NCBI GenBank assembly: GCA_963575745.1
Contig: CAUYUJ010017818.1
Location: 52,693-116,692, forward strand
Source: Prorocentrum cordatum
Lineage: Eukaryota > Sar > Dinophyceae > Prorocentrales > Prorocentraceae
Length of the DNA stretch: 64,000 bases
Direction: 5' to 3'
Below the pieces are notes generated by a model. The model saw only the letters and a program-made list of their open reading frames with translations. It searched no databases and was not told the DNA's origin. Positions 1-8,394 of the stretch are shown here, piece by piece; position 1 is the first letter of the stretch, and every line of letters starts with the position of its first letter. A program made the translations under genes and the position numbers.

Positions 1-2
1 TG

Positions 3-626
3 TTCGAGATCTACGGTCGGCCGGGAGAGATTCACAAGCTGCGAGCCGTGGACCTCGTGCCGCCGCTGATGTCGCGGGGCGCGGCCCACCGCTTCTGGAG
101 CCTGACGCTCCACGCAGCCGAGGTGGGCGACGTGTCCAAGACGAACGAGTTCGACAACTCCGTGCGTCTCGACCTGCCTCGTCATCAGCGGTTGGCCGCA
201 AGCCTGGACTGGATGCTGGCTCGCAGGTGGGGCGCGGGCTGGAGGGCGAGCGCCCTCGCCCGAGAGGGCGGGGCCGCAGGCTTGCCCGGCTCGCTCTTCC
301 TCATCTCGCCCGCGGACGTGTCCCAGGAGTTCCGGCGGGCGGTGACCGCCTTCGGCCTCCGCCGCCTCGGCGCCGCGCACCTGTGCCAGCTGCGGCATGC
401 CGGGCCGTCTCACGACTCCGCGGCCTCCTGCCGAACGCTGGAAGAGATGCGCCGCCGTGGCCGGTGGCGCACCTGGAGCAGCGTGCGCCGCTACGAGAAG
501 GGCAGCCGCCTGACAGAAGTGCTGCATCGTCTACCTCTCTGGCTGCAGCGACACGGGGGAGCCTGCGTCGAACACCTGAGCCGACCCGTGTTCGAGGTGC
601 CCCCACCTTTGCCGCAGCCCGTCTGA
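3..626 (+). CDS. tyrosine recombinase (phage-integrase-like), C-terminal part, 5' partial
   Basis: The frame is open from the left edge to a TGA at 624-626. The product resembles the catalytic half of a tyrosine recombinase, the enzyme that cuts and rejoins DNA through a tyrosine-phosphate link. Visible landmarks are an early GRPGEIHKLRAVDL segment, fitting the first catalytic arginine helix, a QLRHAG segment fitting the H/R box (about nt 390-405), then GRW and RRYEK near nt 460-500, fitting the H/W position and the nucleophilic tyrosine. The N-terminal half lies outside the window. The frame overlaps the next one by about 25 nt. Recombinases of this kind occur in DIRS-like retrotransposons and Cryptons; the element type cannot be decided here because the upstream part is missing. 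Confidence 0.6.
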   Translation, partial: FEIYGRPGEIHKLRAVDLVPPLMSRGAAHRFWSLTLHAAEVGDVSKTNEFDNSVRLDLPRHQRLAASLDWMLARRWGAGWRASALAREGGAAGLPGSLFLISPADVSQEFRRAVTAFGLRRLGAAHLCQLRHAGPSHDSAASCRTLEEMRRRGRWRTWSSVRRYEKGSRLTEVLHRLPLWLQRHGGACVEHLSRPVFEVPPPLPQPV

Positions 627-1366
627 GCGCGCCCGTCATACTTGAGCTGTTTTCTGGGCATGGAGGCTTCGCCCGTGCCGCAGGGGCCATGGGCTTCTGG
701 GTTCTCGTGTGGGACCTATCTCTTGGGGAACAGTACGACTTGACGCGCTCTGAGAATCGTGCCAAGATCAACGCGTGGCTCCGAGCAGGTTTGCTGCTTG
801 GCTGGCACGCGGGCGTTCCATGTAATACACTCACACGTTACGGTATCGGTCCACCAGCTGTCAGATCAGACGAGTATCTTTTCGGACTTCCCGATCTGTC
901 GTTTAAGTTGCAAGCTCAGGTTGATGCCTCCAATCGTCTGAACAAATTCGTCGCTTCGCTTGCCCGGGCCTCTCTGGCCCTCGGTGTGCCGTGGTCCGTC
1001 GAGAATCCCAAGACCTCTCGGCTCTGGCTCTTGCCTGACTACAAACGCCTCCACCGCCGACGTGGTGTTGAGCATGTTGTTACTTCTATGTGCATGTGGG
1101 GCACCCGGTGGCGGAAAGACACGGGGCTCCTCTTAGGTTTGCTGGATCCCACGCCGTGGCGTGACACCAGATGCCAGGGCTCGAAGCGTGGAATACGTGC
1201 TCGCACCGGCCAACGTCATGAGATCCTCAGTGGCAAGAGACCCGACGGGACTTTTGCCACCAGTGCTGCAGCCATATACCCAGTGCGCTTCTGTAAAGCT
1301 CTGGCCCGGCCATTTTATAATGCTCACGTTGCAAAGATGGCTGCCTCTTTCCAGAGGCATCTGTGA
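602..1366 (+). CDS. cytosine-5 DNA methyltransferase-like domain protein of a mobile element
   Basis: This frame is shifted relative to the recombinase frame and overlaps its last codons. It shows an S-adenosylmethionine-binding motif like C5-methyltransferase motif I (LELFSGHGGFARA, from nt 640), a GVPCNTLTRYG segment at the position of the catalytic Pro-Cys loop (motif IV), and a later WSVENPKTSRLW segment resembling motif VI (Glu-Asn). No good ATG lies upstream of motif I in this frame, so it was probably made by frameshifting from the recombinase frame, or was once fused to it and broken by an indel. The start given is the point of overlap, not a proven start. Activity is unproven. Methyltransferase domains occur in DIRS-type elements, but there the order usually differs. 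Confidence 0.55.
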   Translation, partial: PTFAAARLSAPVILELFSGHGGFARAAGAMGFWVLVWDLSLGEQYDLTRSENRAKINAWLRAGLLLGWHAGVPCNTLTRYGIGPPAVRSDEYLFGLPDLSFKLQAQVDASNRLNKFVASLARASLALGVPWSVENPKTSRLWLLPDYKRLHRRRGVEHVVTSMCMWGTRWRKDTGLLLGLLDPTPWRDTRCQGSKRGIRARTGQRHEILSGKRPDGTFATSAAAIYPVRFCKALARPFYNAHVAKMAASFQRHL

Positions 1367-1416
1367 GAATTCGGCGCTACCAGCTTGCAAGCATGCCTGC
1401 ATATTTGGCATGTAAA

Positions 1417-1516
1417 NNNNNNNNNNNNNNNNNNNNNNNNNNNNNNNNNNNNNNNNNNNNNNNNNNNNNNNNNNNNNNNNNNNNNNNNNNNNNNNNNNNN
1501 NNNNNNNNNNNNNNNN
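1417..1516. other. assembly gap of 100 N
   Basis: Exactly 100 N, the usual placeholder for a gap of unknown length. It begins 50 nt after the methyltransferase stop and ends inside a GGA repeat, so a low-complexity tract probably broke the assembly. Confidence 0.98.
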
Positions 1517-1562
1517 AGGAGGAGGAGGAGGAGGAGGAGGGGGAGGAGGAGGAGGGGGAGGC
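1517..1562 (+). repeat. GGA microsatellite at gap edge
   Basis: Uninterrupted to slightly broken AGG/GGA units from the right edge of the N gap, followed by very GC-rich sequence to about 1760. A similar GGA-then-GC-rich arrangement is at 33683-34200. Confidence 0.9.
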
Positions 1563-1794
1563 GGTGGACGGAAGCCAGGCCGCCGAGCCGCGCGGCCGCC
1601 AGGCCCGTTGCGGGCCCGCAGCGCGGCCATGGCCGAGGTGAGCGCCCGCCCGGCCTCGTCCCCCGTCGGGGCCGAGGCCTGCGGGGGGCAGGCGCGGGCC
1701 TGCCTGGCGCGGACTTGCCTGCCGGGGCCGTGCGCGGGGGCCGCGGCCGAGGCAGGGGCCAGGGTTAAGTCGGGCCTGTCCCTCTACTCAGCGA

Positions 1795-1959
1795 GCGAAG
1801 AACGGTATAACATCAACTTTTTCGCCGTCGGGGACACCTGCCCCTGGGCGGCTGGAGAGTTTATACCCCTACGGTGCCACCGTAAGGGTATAAACTTTCC
1901 AGCCGCCCTGGGGCAGGTATGACAGACGGCGAAAAAGTGTATTTTTTACCGTTCTTCGC
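1795..1959. repeat. long near-perfect hairpin (inverted repeat), arms about 81 bp
   Basis: The left arm starts at 1795 (GCGAAGAACGGTA) and the right arm ends at 1959 with its complement. The arms pair with few mismatches to a 3-nt centre at 1876-1878. Both arms contain the complement of TTTATACC and of CCCTGGGGCAGG. There are no reading frame and no separate terminal repeats, so it behaves as one foldback unit. It lies just upstream of the coiled-coil gene; a role there is not evident. Confidence 0.9.
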
Positions 1960-1964
1960 CCGTT

Positions 1965-2117
1965 AATCTACAGGAGGACTATTCAAACACAGTCAACAAC
2001 AACTAATAGGGGACGATGTTTAAAAGTATTTGTGGCTGTTAGGGAATATGTTTGCCTATTATGTTTTTTTCGTCAAAAACCGCCTGTAGGGGGACACGCC
2101 CGACCTAAGGCTGGGGG
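1965..2117 (+). repeat. dispersed repeat module, copy A
   Basis: An AT-rich stretch after CAGGAGGA runs into a T-rich tract and then the conserved block GGGGACACGCCCGAC followed by TAAGG/CTGG. The same order recurs at 34238-34425. The open frame of the downstream gene runs back through this module, so its non-ATG upstream codons are better read as repeat than as protein. Confidence 0.65.
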
Positions 2118-2154
2118 TGCGCTGCAGAGGCTAGCGGAGGAGCCGAGGAGGAAG

Positions 2155-5100
2155 ATGCATCGCACCGATGCCGCTGCCTCTCCCCTCGATGCCGCCGTGT
2201 GGGGCCTCCTCGGGGGCCCTTGGCGCCGCGGCTGGGTTCGCCTCGAGGTCCTGGCCAGAGAGCGCCACGGGACAGGTCGGGGAGTGGCGGTGTCGGCACC
2301 GGCTTGTTGCCCGGAGGAGAGCCAGGTCGTCCAGCTGGAGGCCCGGTCCGAGGAGCTCATCCTCGAGCTGGAGAACGCGAGGCGACAGGCCGCGTTCGCC
2401 CAGGACCTCCGGGCCGAGCTGGTGGAGGTTCGCCGGCGGGCGGTCCGCGCACAGGAGGGTTCTCGTGCCAACTCGACGTTCTCGTCGCCGTCGCGTTGGT
2501 CCAGGGGCTCAGTGCGGGAGGACGACCTTGTCCGTGCTGATGCGGCGTGTGCCGCCCTGACAACGCAGAGGATGGCGACCAGGCGGGCCGAGAGCGAGGA
2601 GGCCCGCTCGCAGGAGGCCCTCGAGCATCTGCGGCAGGAGCTCCGGGCTGCACAGCACCATGGTGAGGAGCTGCGTGGAGTACAGCAGGATTTTCAGCTG
2701 GAGCTTGAGTCGGTGAGGCAGGCGCAGCTCCGTGACGCGGAGTCATTTGCCGAGCGGAGCGCCTCGCTCGAAGCCACGACGCGCGAGCGAGAGGAGGAGG
2801 CCTCGGCGAGGCAAGACGCTGTGCTCAAGAGGCTGCAGCAGGAGCTCAGAGCGGCCGAGCGCGCGCAGCAGATCGGCGCCGAGGCGCTGACCGAGCGGGA
2901 TACCTCGCTCGACGACGCTCGGCACGAGCTGGGGCAGTCTCACGAGACGCTGCAGCAGCACGAGGAGGCCTCGGCCAGCCGCGAGGCTGTGCTGGAGAGT
3001 CTGCGGCGGGACTTGCTCTCGGAAGAGAAGCGAGCCGAGAGCGAGGAGGCCCACTCGCAGGAGGCCCTCGAGCATCTGCGGCAAAAGCTCCGGGCGGCAC
3101 AGCACCATGGCGAGGAGTTGCGTGGGGCGCAGCAGGAGCTGCAGCTGGAGCTCGAGTCGGTGAGGCAGGCGCGGCACCTTGACGCGGAGTCATTTGCCGA
3201 GCGGAGCGCCTCGCTCGAAGCCACGACGCGCGAGCGAGAGGAGGAGGCCTTGGCGAGGCAAGACGCTGTGCTCAAGAAGTTTCAGCAGGAGCTCAGAGCG
3301 GCCGAGCACGCGCAACAGCTCGGCGCCGAGGCGCTGTCAGAGCGGGATGCCTCGCTCGACGACGCTCGGCGCGAGCTGGGGCAGTCTCACGCGATGCTGC
3401 AGCAGCACGAGGAGGCCTCGGCCAGCCGCGAGGCGGTGCTGGAGAGTCTGCGGCGGGACCTGCTCGCGGAGGAGAAGCAAGCAGAGAGCGAGAATGCCCG
3501 CTCACAGGAGGCCCTCCAGCATCTGCGGCAGGAGCTCCGGGCGTCACATCACCATGGCGTGGAGCTGCGTGGGGTGCAGCAGGAGTTTCAGCTGGAGTTT
3601 GAGTCGATGGTGCAGGCCTTGGCGAGGCAAGACGCTGTGCTCAAGAGGCTTCAGCAGGAGCTCAGAGCGGCCGAGCACGCGCAACATATCGGCGCCGAGG
3701 CGCTGACCGAGCGGGACGCATCGCTCGAGAACGTTCGGCGCGAGCTGGGTCAGTGTCACTCGACGCTACAGCAGCACGAGGAGGCCTCGGCCAGCCGCGA
3801 GGCTGTGCTGGAGAGTCTGCGGCGGGACCTGCTCGCGGAGGAGAAGCGAGCCGAGAGCGAGAAGGCCCGCTCGCAGGTGGCCCTCCAGCATCTGCAGCAG
3901 GAGCTCCGGGCGGCACAGCACCATGGCGAGGAGCTGCGTGGGGCGCAGCAAGAGCTGCAGCTGGAGCTCGAGTCGGCGAGGCAGGCGCGGCACCTTGACT
4001 CGGAGGCCTTCGCCGAGCGGGGCGCCTCGCTAGAAGCCACGGCGCGCCAGCGAGAGGAGGAGGCCGTGTCGAGCCAAGATGTGCTCCAGGGGCTCTTGCA
4101 GGAGCTCGGATCGGCCGAGCACGCGCAGCAGCTCGGCGCGGAGGCGCTGACCGAGCGGGATGCCTCCCTCGATGATGCTCGGCACGAGCTGAGGCAGTCT
4201 CGTAGGACGTTGCAGCAGCGGGAGGCGACGCTCGAGAGTCTGCGGCGGGACCTGCTCGCGGAGGAGGAGCGAGCCGAGAGCGAGAATGCCCTCTCGCAGG
4301 AGGCCCTCCAGCATTTGCAGCAGGAGCTCTGGGCGGCACAGCACCATGGCGAGGAGCTGCGTGGAGTACAGCAGGAGCTGCAGCTGGAGCTCGAGTCGGC
4401 GAGGCAGGCGCGGCACCTTGACGCGGAGGCCTTCGCCGAGCGGGGCGCCTCGCTAGAAGCCACGGCGCGCGAGCGAGATGAGGAGGCCGTGTCGAGCCAA
4501 GATTTGCTCCAGAGGCTTTTGCAGGAGTTGCATCAGCGGGAGGCGACGCTCGAGAGTCTGCGGCGGGACCTGCTCGCGGAGGAGGAGCGAGCCGAGAGCG
4601 AGAAGGCCCTCTCGCAGGAGGCCCTCCAGCATCTGCAGCAGGAGCTCCGGGCTGCACAGCACCATGGCGAGGAGCTGCGTGGGGCGCAGCAAGAGCTGCA
4701 GCTGGAGCTCGAGTCGGCGAGGCAGGCGCGGCACCTGGACTCGGAGGCCTTCGCCGAGCGGGGCGCCTCGCTAGAAGCCACGGCGCGCCAGCGAGAGGAG
4801 GAGGCCGTGTCGAGCCAAGATGTGGTCCAGGAGCTCTTGAAGGAGCTCGGATCGGCCGAGCACGCGCAGCAGCTCGGCGCGGAGGCGCTGACCGAGCGGG
4901 ATGCCTCCCTCGATGATGCTCGGCACGAGCTGAGACAGTCTCGTAGGACGTTGCAGCAGCGGGAGGCGACGCTCGAGAGTCTGCGGCGGGACCTGCTCGC
5001 GGAGGAGGAGCGAGCCGAGAGCGAGGAGGCCCTCTCGCAGGAGGCCCTCCAGCATCTGCAGCAGGAGCTCCGGGCTGCACAGCACCATGGCGAGGAGCTG

Positions 5101-5907
5101 CGTGGAGTACAGCAGGAGCTGCAGCTGGAGCTCGAATCGGCGAGGCAGGCGCGGCACCTTGACGCGGAGGCCTTCGCCGAGCGGGGCGCCTCGCTAGAAG
5201 CCACGGCGCGCGAGCGAGATGAGGAGGCCGTGTCGAGCCAAGATTTGCTCCAGAGGCTCTTGCAGGAGTTGCAGCAGCGGGAGGCGACGCTCGAGAGTCT
5301 GCGGCGGGACCTGCTCGCGGAGGAGGAGCGAGCCGAGAGCGAGAAGGCCCTCTCGCAGGAGGCCCTCCAGCCTCTGCAGCAGGAGCTCCGGGCGGCACAG
5401 CACCATGGCGAGGAGCTGCGTGGAGTAGAGCAGGAGCTGCAGCTGGAGCTCGAGTCGGCGAGGCAGGCGCGGCACCTTGACGCGGAGGCCTTCGCCGAGC
5501 GGGGCGCCTCGCTAGAAGCCACGGCGCGCGAGCGAGAGGAGGAGGCCTTGGCGAGCCTCGATGTGCTCATGAGGCTGCTGCAGGACTTCAGATCGGCCGA
5601 GCACGCGCAGCAGCTCGGCGCGGTGGCGCTGGCAGAGCTTTCTCATGCGACGCTGCAGCAGCGCGAAGAGGCCTCGGCCAGCCGCGAGGCGGCGCCAAAG
5701 AGTCTGCGGCGGGACCTGGCCTCCGAGGTCAAAGAGGCAAGTCGAGAGTTGTCTCGATTCGGGGACCTTCGAGCTGCCGTGAGGGAGGCGAGGCCGCGGG
5801 CATTCGTGAAGGTGGATTCTCCAACCGCCTCTTCGCCCGGCTCGCCGAGGGCGGCCTCGCCGAGCTCCCTCGAGAGGGCCGCCTCGCTGCTGGTGTCGCC
5901 AGGCTAG
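2155..5907 (+). CDS. long repetitive coiled-coil protein, 1250 aa
   Basis: The ATG at 2155 is the first in a frame that stays open to the TAG at 5905-5907. Upstream codons lie in a dispersed repeat, so this start is preferred. The protein is rich in Glu, Gln, Arg, Ala and Leu and has no Pro or Gly runs between about residues 90 and 1190, as expected for long alpha-helical coiled coil. It is built of repeats beginning RAESExARSQEALxxLxQE, with block lengths 149, 149, 123, then alternating about 140 and 106 residues. A basic Ser/Pro-rich tail closes it. Coding is supported by in-frame repeat lengths and strong third-base G/C bias. The function is unknown; structural or scaffold proteins of this composition are common in protists. 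It could be one exon of a larger gene. Confidence 0.65.
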   Translation: MHRTDAAASPLDAAVWGLLGGPWRRGWVRLEVLARERHGTGRGVAVSAPACCPEESQVVQLEARSEELILELENARRQAAFAQDLRAELVEVRRRAVRAQEGSRANSTFSSPSRWSRGSVREDDLVRADAACAALTTQRMATRRAESEEARSQEALEHLRQELRAAQHHGEELRGVQQDFQLELESVRQAQLRDAESFAERSASLEATTREREEEASARQDAVLKRLQQELRAAERAQQIGAEALTERDTSLDDARHELGQSHETLQQHEEASASREAVLESLRRDLLSEEKRAESEEAHSQEALEHLRQKLRAAQHHGEELRGAQQELQLELESVRQARHLDAESFAERSASLEATTREREEEALARQDAVLKKFQQELRAAEHAQQLGAEALSERDASLDDARRELGQSHAMLQQHEEASASREAVLESLRRDLLAEEKQAESENARSQEALQHLRQELRASHHHGVELRGVQQEFQLEFESMVQALARQDAVLKRLQQELRAAEHAQHIGAEALTERDASLENVRRELGQCHSTLQQHEEASASREAVLESLRRDLLAEEKRAESEKARSQVALQHLQQELRAAQHHGEELRGAQQELQLELESARQARHLDSEAFAERGASLEATARQREEEAVSSQDVLQGLLQELGSAEHAQQLGAEALTERDASLDDARHELRQSRRTLQQREATLESLRRDLLAEEERAESENALSQEALQHLQQELWAAQHHGEELRGVQQELQLELESARQARHLDAEAFAERGASLEATARERDEEAVSSQDLLQRLLQELHQREATLESLRRDLLAEEERAESEKALSQEALQHLQQELRAAQHHGEELRGAQQELQLELESARQARHLDSEAFAERGASLEATARQREEEAVSSQDVVQELLKELGSAEHAQQLGAEALTERDASLDDARHELRQSRRTLQQREATLESLRRDLLAEEERAESEEALSQEALQHLQQELRAAQHHGEELRGVQQELQLELESARQARHLDAEAFAERGASLEATARERDEEAVSSQDLLQRLLQELQQREATLESLRRDLLAEEERAESEKALSQEALQPLQQELRAAQHHGEELRGVEQELQLELESARQARHLDAEAFAERGASLEATAREREEEALASLDVLMRLLQDFRSAEHAQQLGAVALAELSHATLQQREEASASREAAPKSLRRDLASEVKEASRELSRFGDLRAAVREARPRAFVKVDSPTASSPGSPRAASPSSLERAASLLVSPG

Positions 5908-6350
5908 AAGCCCCGATCCGTGAGCTTAGGCCAAGGGAAGGAGTACCACCCGGACCCGACAATGGGCGTTTGCTAAACGGCCCCGAGCGTTTACTAAGCA
6001 GCCTCGCCCTGCTCGATACCTTCTCTGGGTGCGTTCACTACCCGGCCTCGCGTGTCGAGGTGACTATTATGGGGGGGATGCTCTGCCCTCCACTCGGGCG
6101 GCCCAACGGTCGGGCCGATCGGTCGGTCGATCTGTGTCGGGGCGGTCGATCGTCACGCCTGATCGGGATGGGCGCCGTGCTCTTTTCGGGCGTCCGAACT
6201 CGGCGCTCCGCCCGCGGATCGGCGCGCGCGGCCGCGGGTCTCGGCCCAGAGCGGGGGGCGTGCCGAGGTCGCCGCTGCCGGCGCCGCTGTCGCCGCGCTG
6301 CGCTGCTACACGGGAGGTCGGAGCCTCAGGAGAGGTGGAGTCCAGGCGGA
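5908..6350. other. non-coding stretch after the coiled-coil gene
   Basis: No supported gene. A C/G-rich segment around 6100-6200 has several CGGTCGATC and GGTCGG repeats. No terminator or polyadenylation signal can be named. Confidence 0.5.
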
Positions 6351-6524
6351 GTGAGCCCAGACGGAGGCGGAGCGCTCCGTGTGGACGCACTCCGTGTGGA
6401 TTTAGCCTTCGATCGAAAGGAGCTATATCCAAACGGGGTGAGCCCAGACGGAGGCCGAGATCACTTCGCATGGACTTGCTCCGCATGGCTTTAGCCTCCG
6501 CCGAGGAGCCGCAGTTCGTGCCGT
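6351..6524 (+). repeat. tandem duplication, 87-bp period, two copies
   Basis: GTGAGCCCAGACGGAGG occurs at 6351 and again at 6438. Both are followed by a similar segment with internal pairs (GGACGCACTCCGTGTGG / GGACTTGCTCCGCATGG) ending in TTTAGCCT. The copies are visibly diverged. Confidence 0.8.
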
Positions 6525-7040
6525 CGCCTCAGCGGTTTGTTTGTGTGGACTGGCCGGCGGCATAATGATACGCCAGGCTTGTCGGCGGTGTCCCACGCGC
6601 AGCGCGGCGGGTTTGTCGCACGGGTTGCTTCATTTTCATGGTAGGCTGTGTCGTAAGAGCGTTGTGCCCATGCCAGTTTGCCGCAGCACATGGGCCATGG
6701 TATACGGTAGGTCCATGCGGCGATGCCCCGCTGGCGAGGGTGTTCAAGGTTGCACTCCGTGGGCACACACGACGGAATTCGACCTTGACCGATCGGGGCC
6801 TTGACCGGGTCAAGGCTGAGCGATCGACGCGGTGTCAAAAATTTTCGCGCTCATCGACGCCGCGCGAACCTACGGCATGGTGGTTGCGATATTCCTCACA
6901 ATTGATGTCAGCAGATACGTCCTGTAGTTGCCGCTCCGTTGGTTGCCAGCAGCAGCCACTTCCGATTGTCGGTGGCCGCTGGCCATACGAACCTCGATTG
7001 TCGCCGTCGCTTGCTGCCAACACCAGCCCTTACCCCTCCA
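6525..7040. other. non-coding stretch, nothing recognised
   Basis: Only short overlapping open frames with no recognisable motif. No repeat structure beyond scattered short direct repeats was seen. Confidence 0.4.
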
Positions 7041-7044
7041 GTGC

Positions 7045-7075
7045 GGAGGAGGAGGAGGAGGAGGAGGAGGAGGAC
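7045..7075 (+). repeat. GGA microsatellite
   Basis: About ten GGA/GAG units, one of at least eight GGA or CCT tracts in the window. Confidence 0.9.
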
Positions 7076-7224
7076 GAAGCAAAAGGCGGATGGGGGAGGA
7101 TGCGGAGGAGTTGCATGACGCTTCGCGCATCCCCACCGGCAAATCCACAATTGATGCGCAGGAGATTTGTCTAGAGGAGAGGCGTAGGTAAGCATACACT
7201 GTCGGAATTTGAATCCTCGAGGGG

Positions 7225-7700
7225 CCTTGTTCAGCCATCCTGAAGCCTTTTGGGCAGCCCTTTGGGCTCTCAGGGGCCCTCTCTTGGGACCCTTTTAGGC
7301 CACCGCCGATTTGGGGCCATCGATGGCAGAAAAGGGGCTCTTAGTGTCAGCCCCCTGTGAGGGCCCTCAGAATCGCTTCTTGCGAGCCTCTGAGGGCGCT
7401 CCTGGGCCCTACTGGCCGCATTGGGCCCCTCCTGGTGTTTCTTGAAAAGTATTGGAGCTATCTGTAGGCCTCAAGAGCCCATCGGAAGCGACAGGGCGAG
7501 AAGACAACACGCATTGATGCTCCTGAGGTTTTGGGCGGATTTGGGCCTCTAGGGGTATTCTTGGGCGACTCCGTGGCCACGTGGAGCTGTCTTGGGGCGG
7601 TCGTGGTGTCTCCCGGAGGCATGTTGGAAGTTATCTAGAGCCAGTTTGCGTTATCTAGAACGATTTTAGATGCCATCTTGGGCTATATGGGGCCAGCTTG
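7225..7700. repeat. degenerate CTTTTGGG/CTCAGGGGCC minisatellite-like stretch
   Basis: Loose repeats such as CTTTTGGGC, CTCTTGGGACC, GGGCCCTC and ATCTTGG. There is no convincing gene. It belongs to the same sequence style as 16450-18050 and 32880-33480. Confidence 0.5.
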
Positions 7701-7814
7701 GGACCATCTTTGGCCATCTTGAACGTTCTGACCGCTCGCAGAGCTCTCCCTCCCGACCCACTCCCCGATAAGGAAGGAGGCGGGTCTGGCGGGATAGGTG
7801 AACAGCAGGGGGAG

Positions 7815-7965
7815 GAGAATGAGATGGAGGAGGAGGAGGAGGAGGAAAAGGAGGAGGAGGAGGAGGAAGGGAGGAGGAGGAGGAGGAGGAGGATTAGGAG
7901 GAGGAGGAGGAGGAGGAGGAGGAGGAGGAGGAGGAAGGGAGGAGGCGGAGGTGGAGGATAATGAG
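7815..7965 (+). repeat. GGA-rich polypurine tract
   Basis: About 150 bp of nearly pure purine, mostly GGA/GAG units with a few A or T interruptions. The open frames across it are low-complexity artefacts. Confidence 0.9.
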
Positions 7966-8394
7966 ATGGAGGAGGAGCAGGACCATCACATGCTACGGGG
8001 GGGGAAGGATAAGGTTTGGCCGACCCGCCCCAAACCTTAGCCTTGGGGTTACATCCGCTCTCCTTCAATCGCCCTGCATCTCCGCCCCAACATTGAGGAG
8101 CAGGACGGCAGGGGTGGGCAGGGACAGACGGGGGCAGCCATCAAGCTGCTGTTACATCCTGCCAGCTCTTCACGAAGCTCCCCGCCTGGCCTCTTCCGTG
8201 AAAGGGCGGCAGCGGGGCAATTGGCAGGGCAATCTCCATATCTTCATGTACGAGCTCAGATGTCACATGCGACAAGCAAGGCGTGCACACAACAGAGAAG
8301 AGCTCAGCATATTCGAGCAGCAATACCAGAGCACACTGCCTACTACAGCCGCGGCGGCCCATTCGGAAGAGGGTGCATAGGCTACTGGTGTTCA

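Noticed and set aside
3662-5398. 578-codon open frame on the minus strand under the coiled-coil gene
   Set aside because: Pro/Ala/Arg-rich shadow created by the in-frame repeats of the plus-strand gene; no independent evidence.
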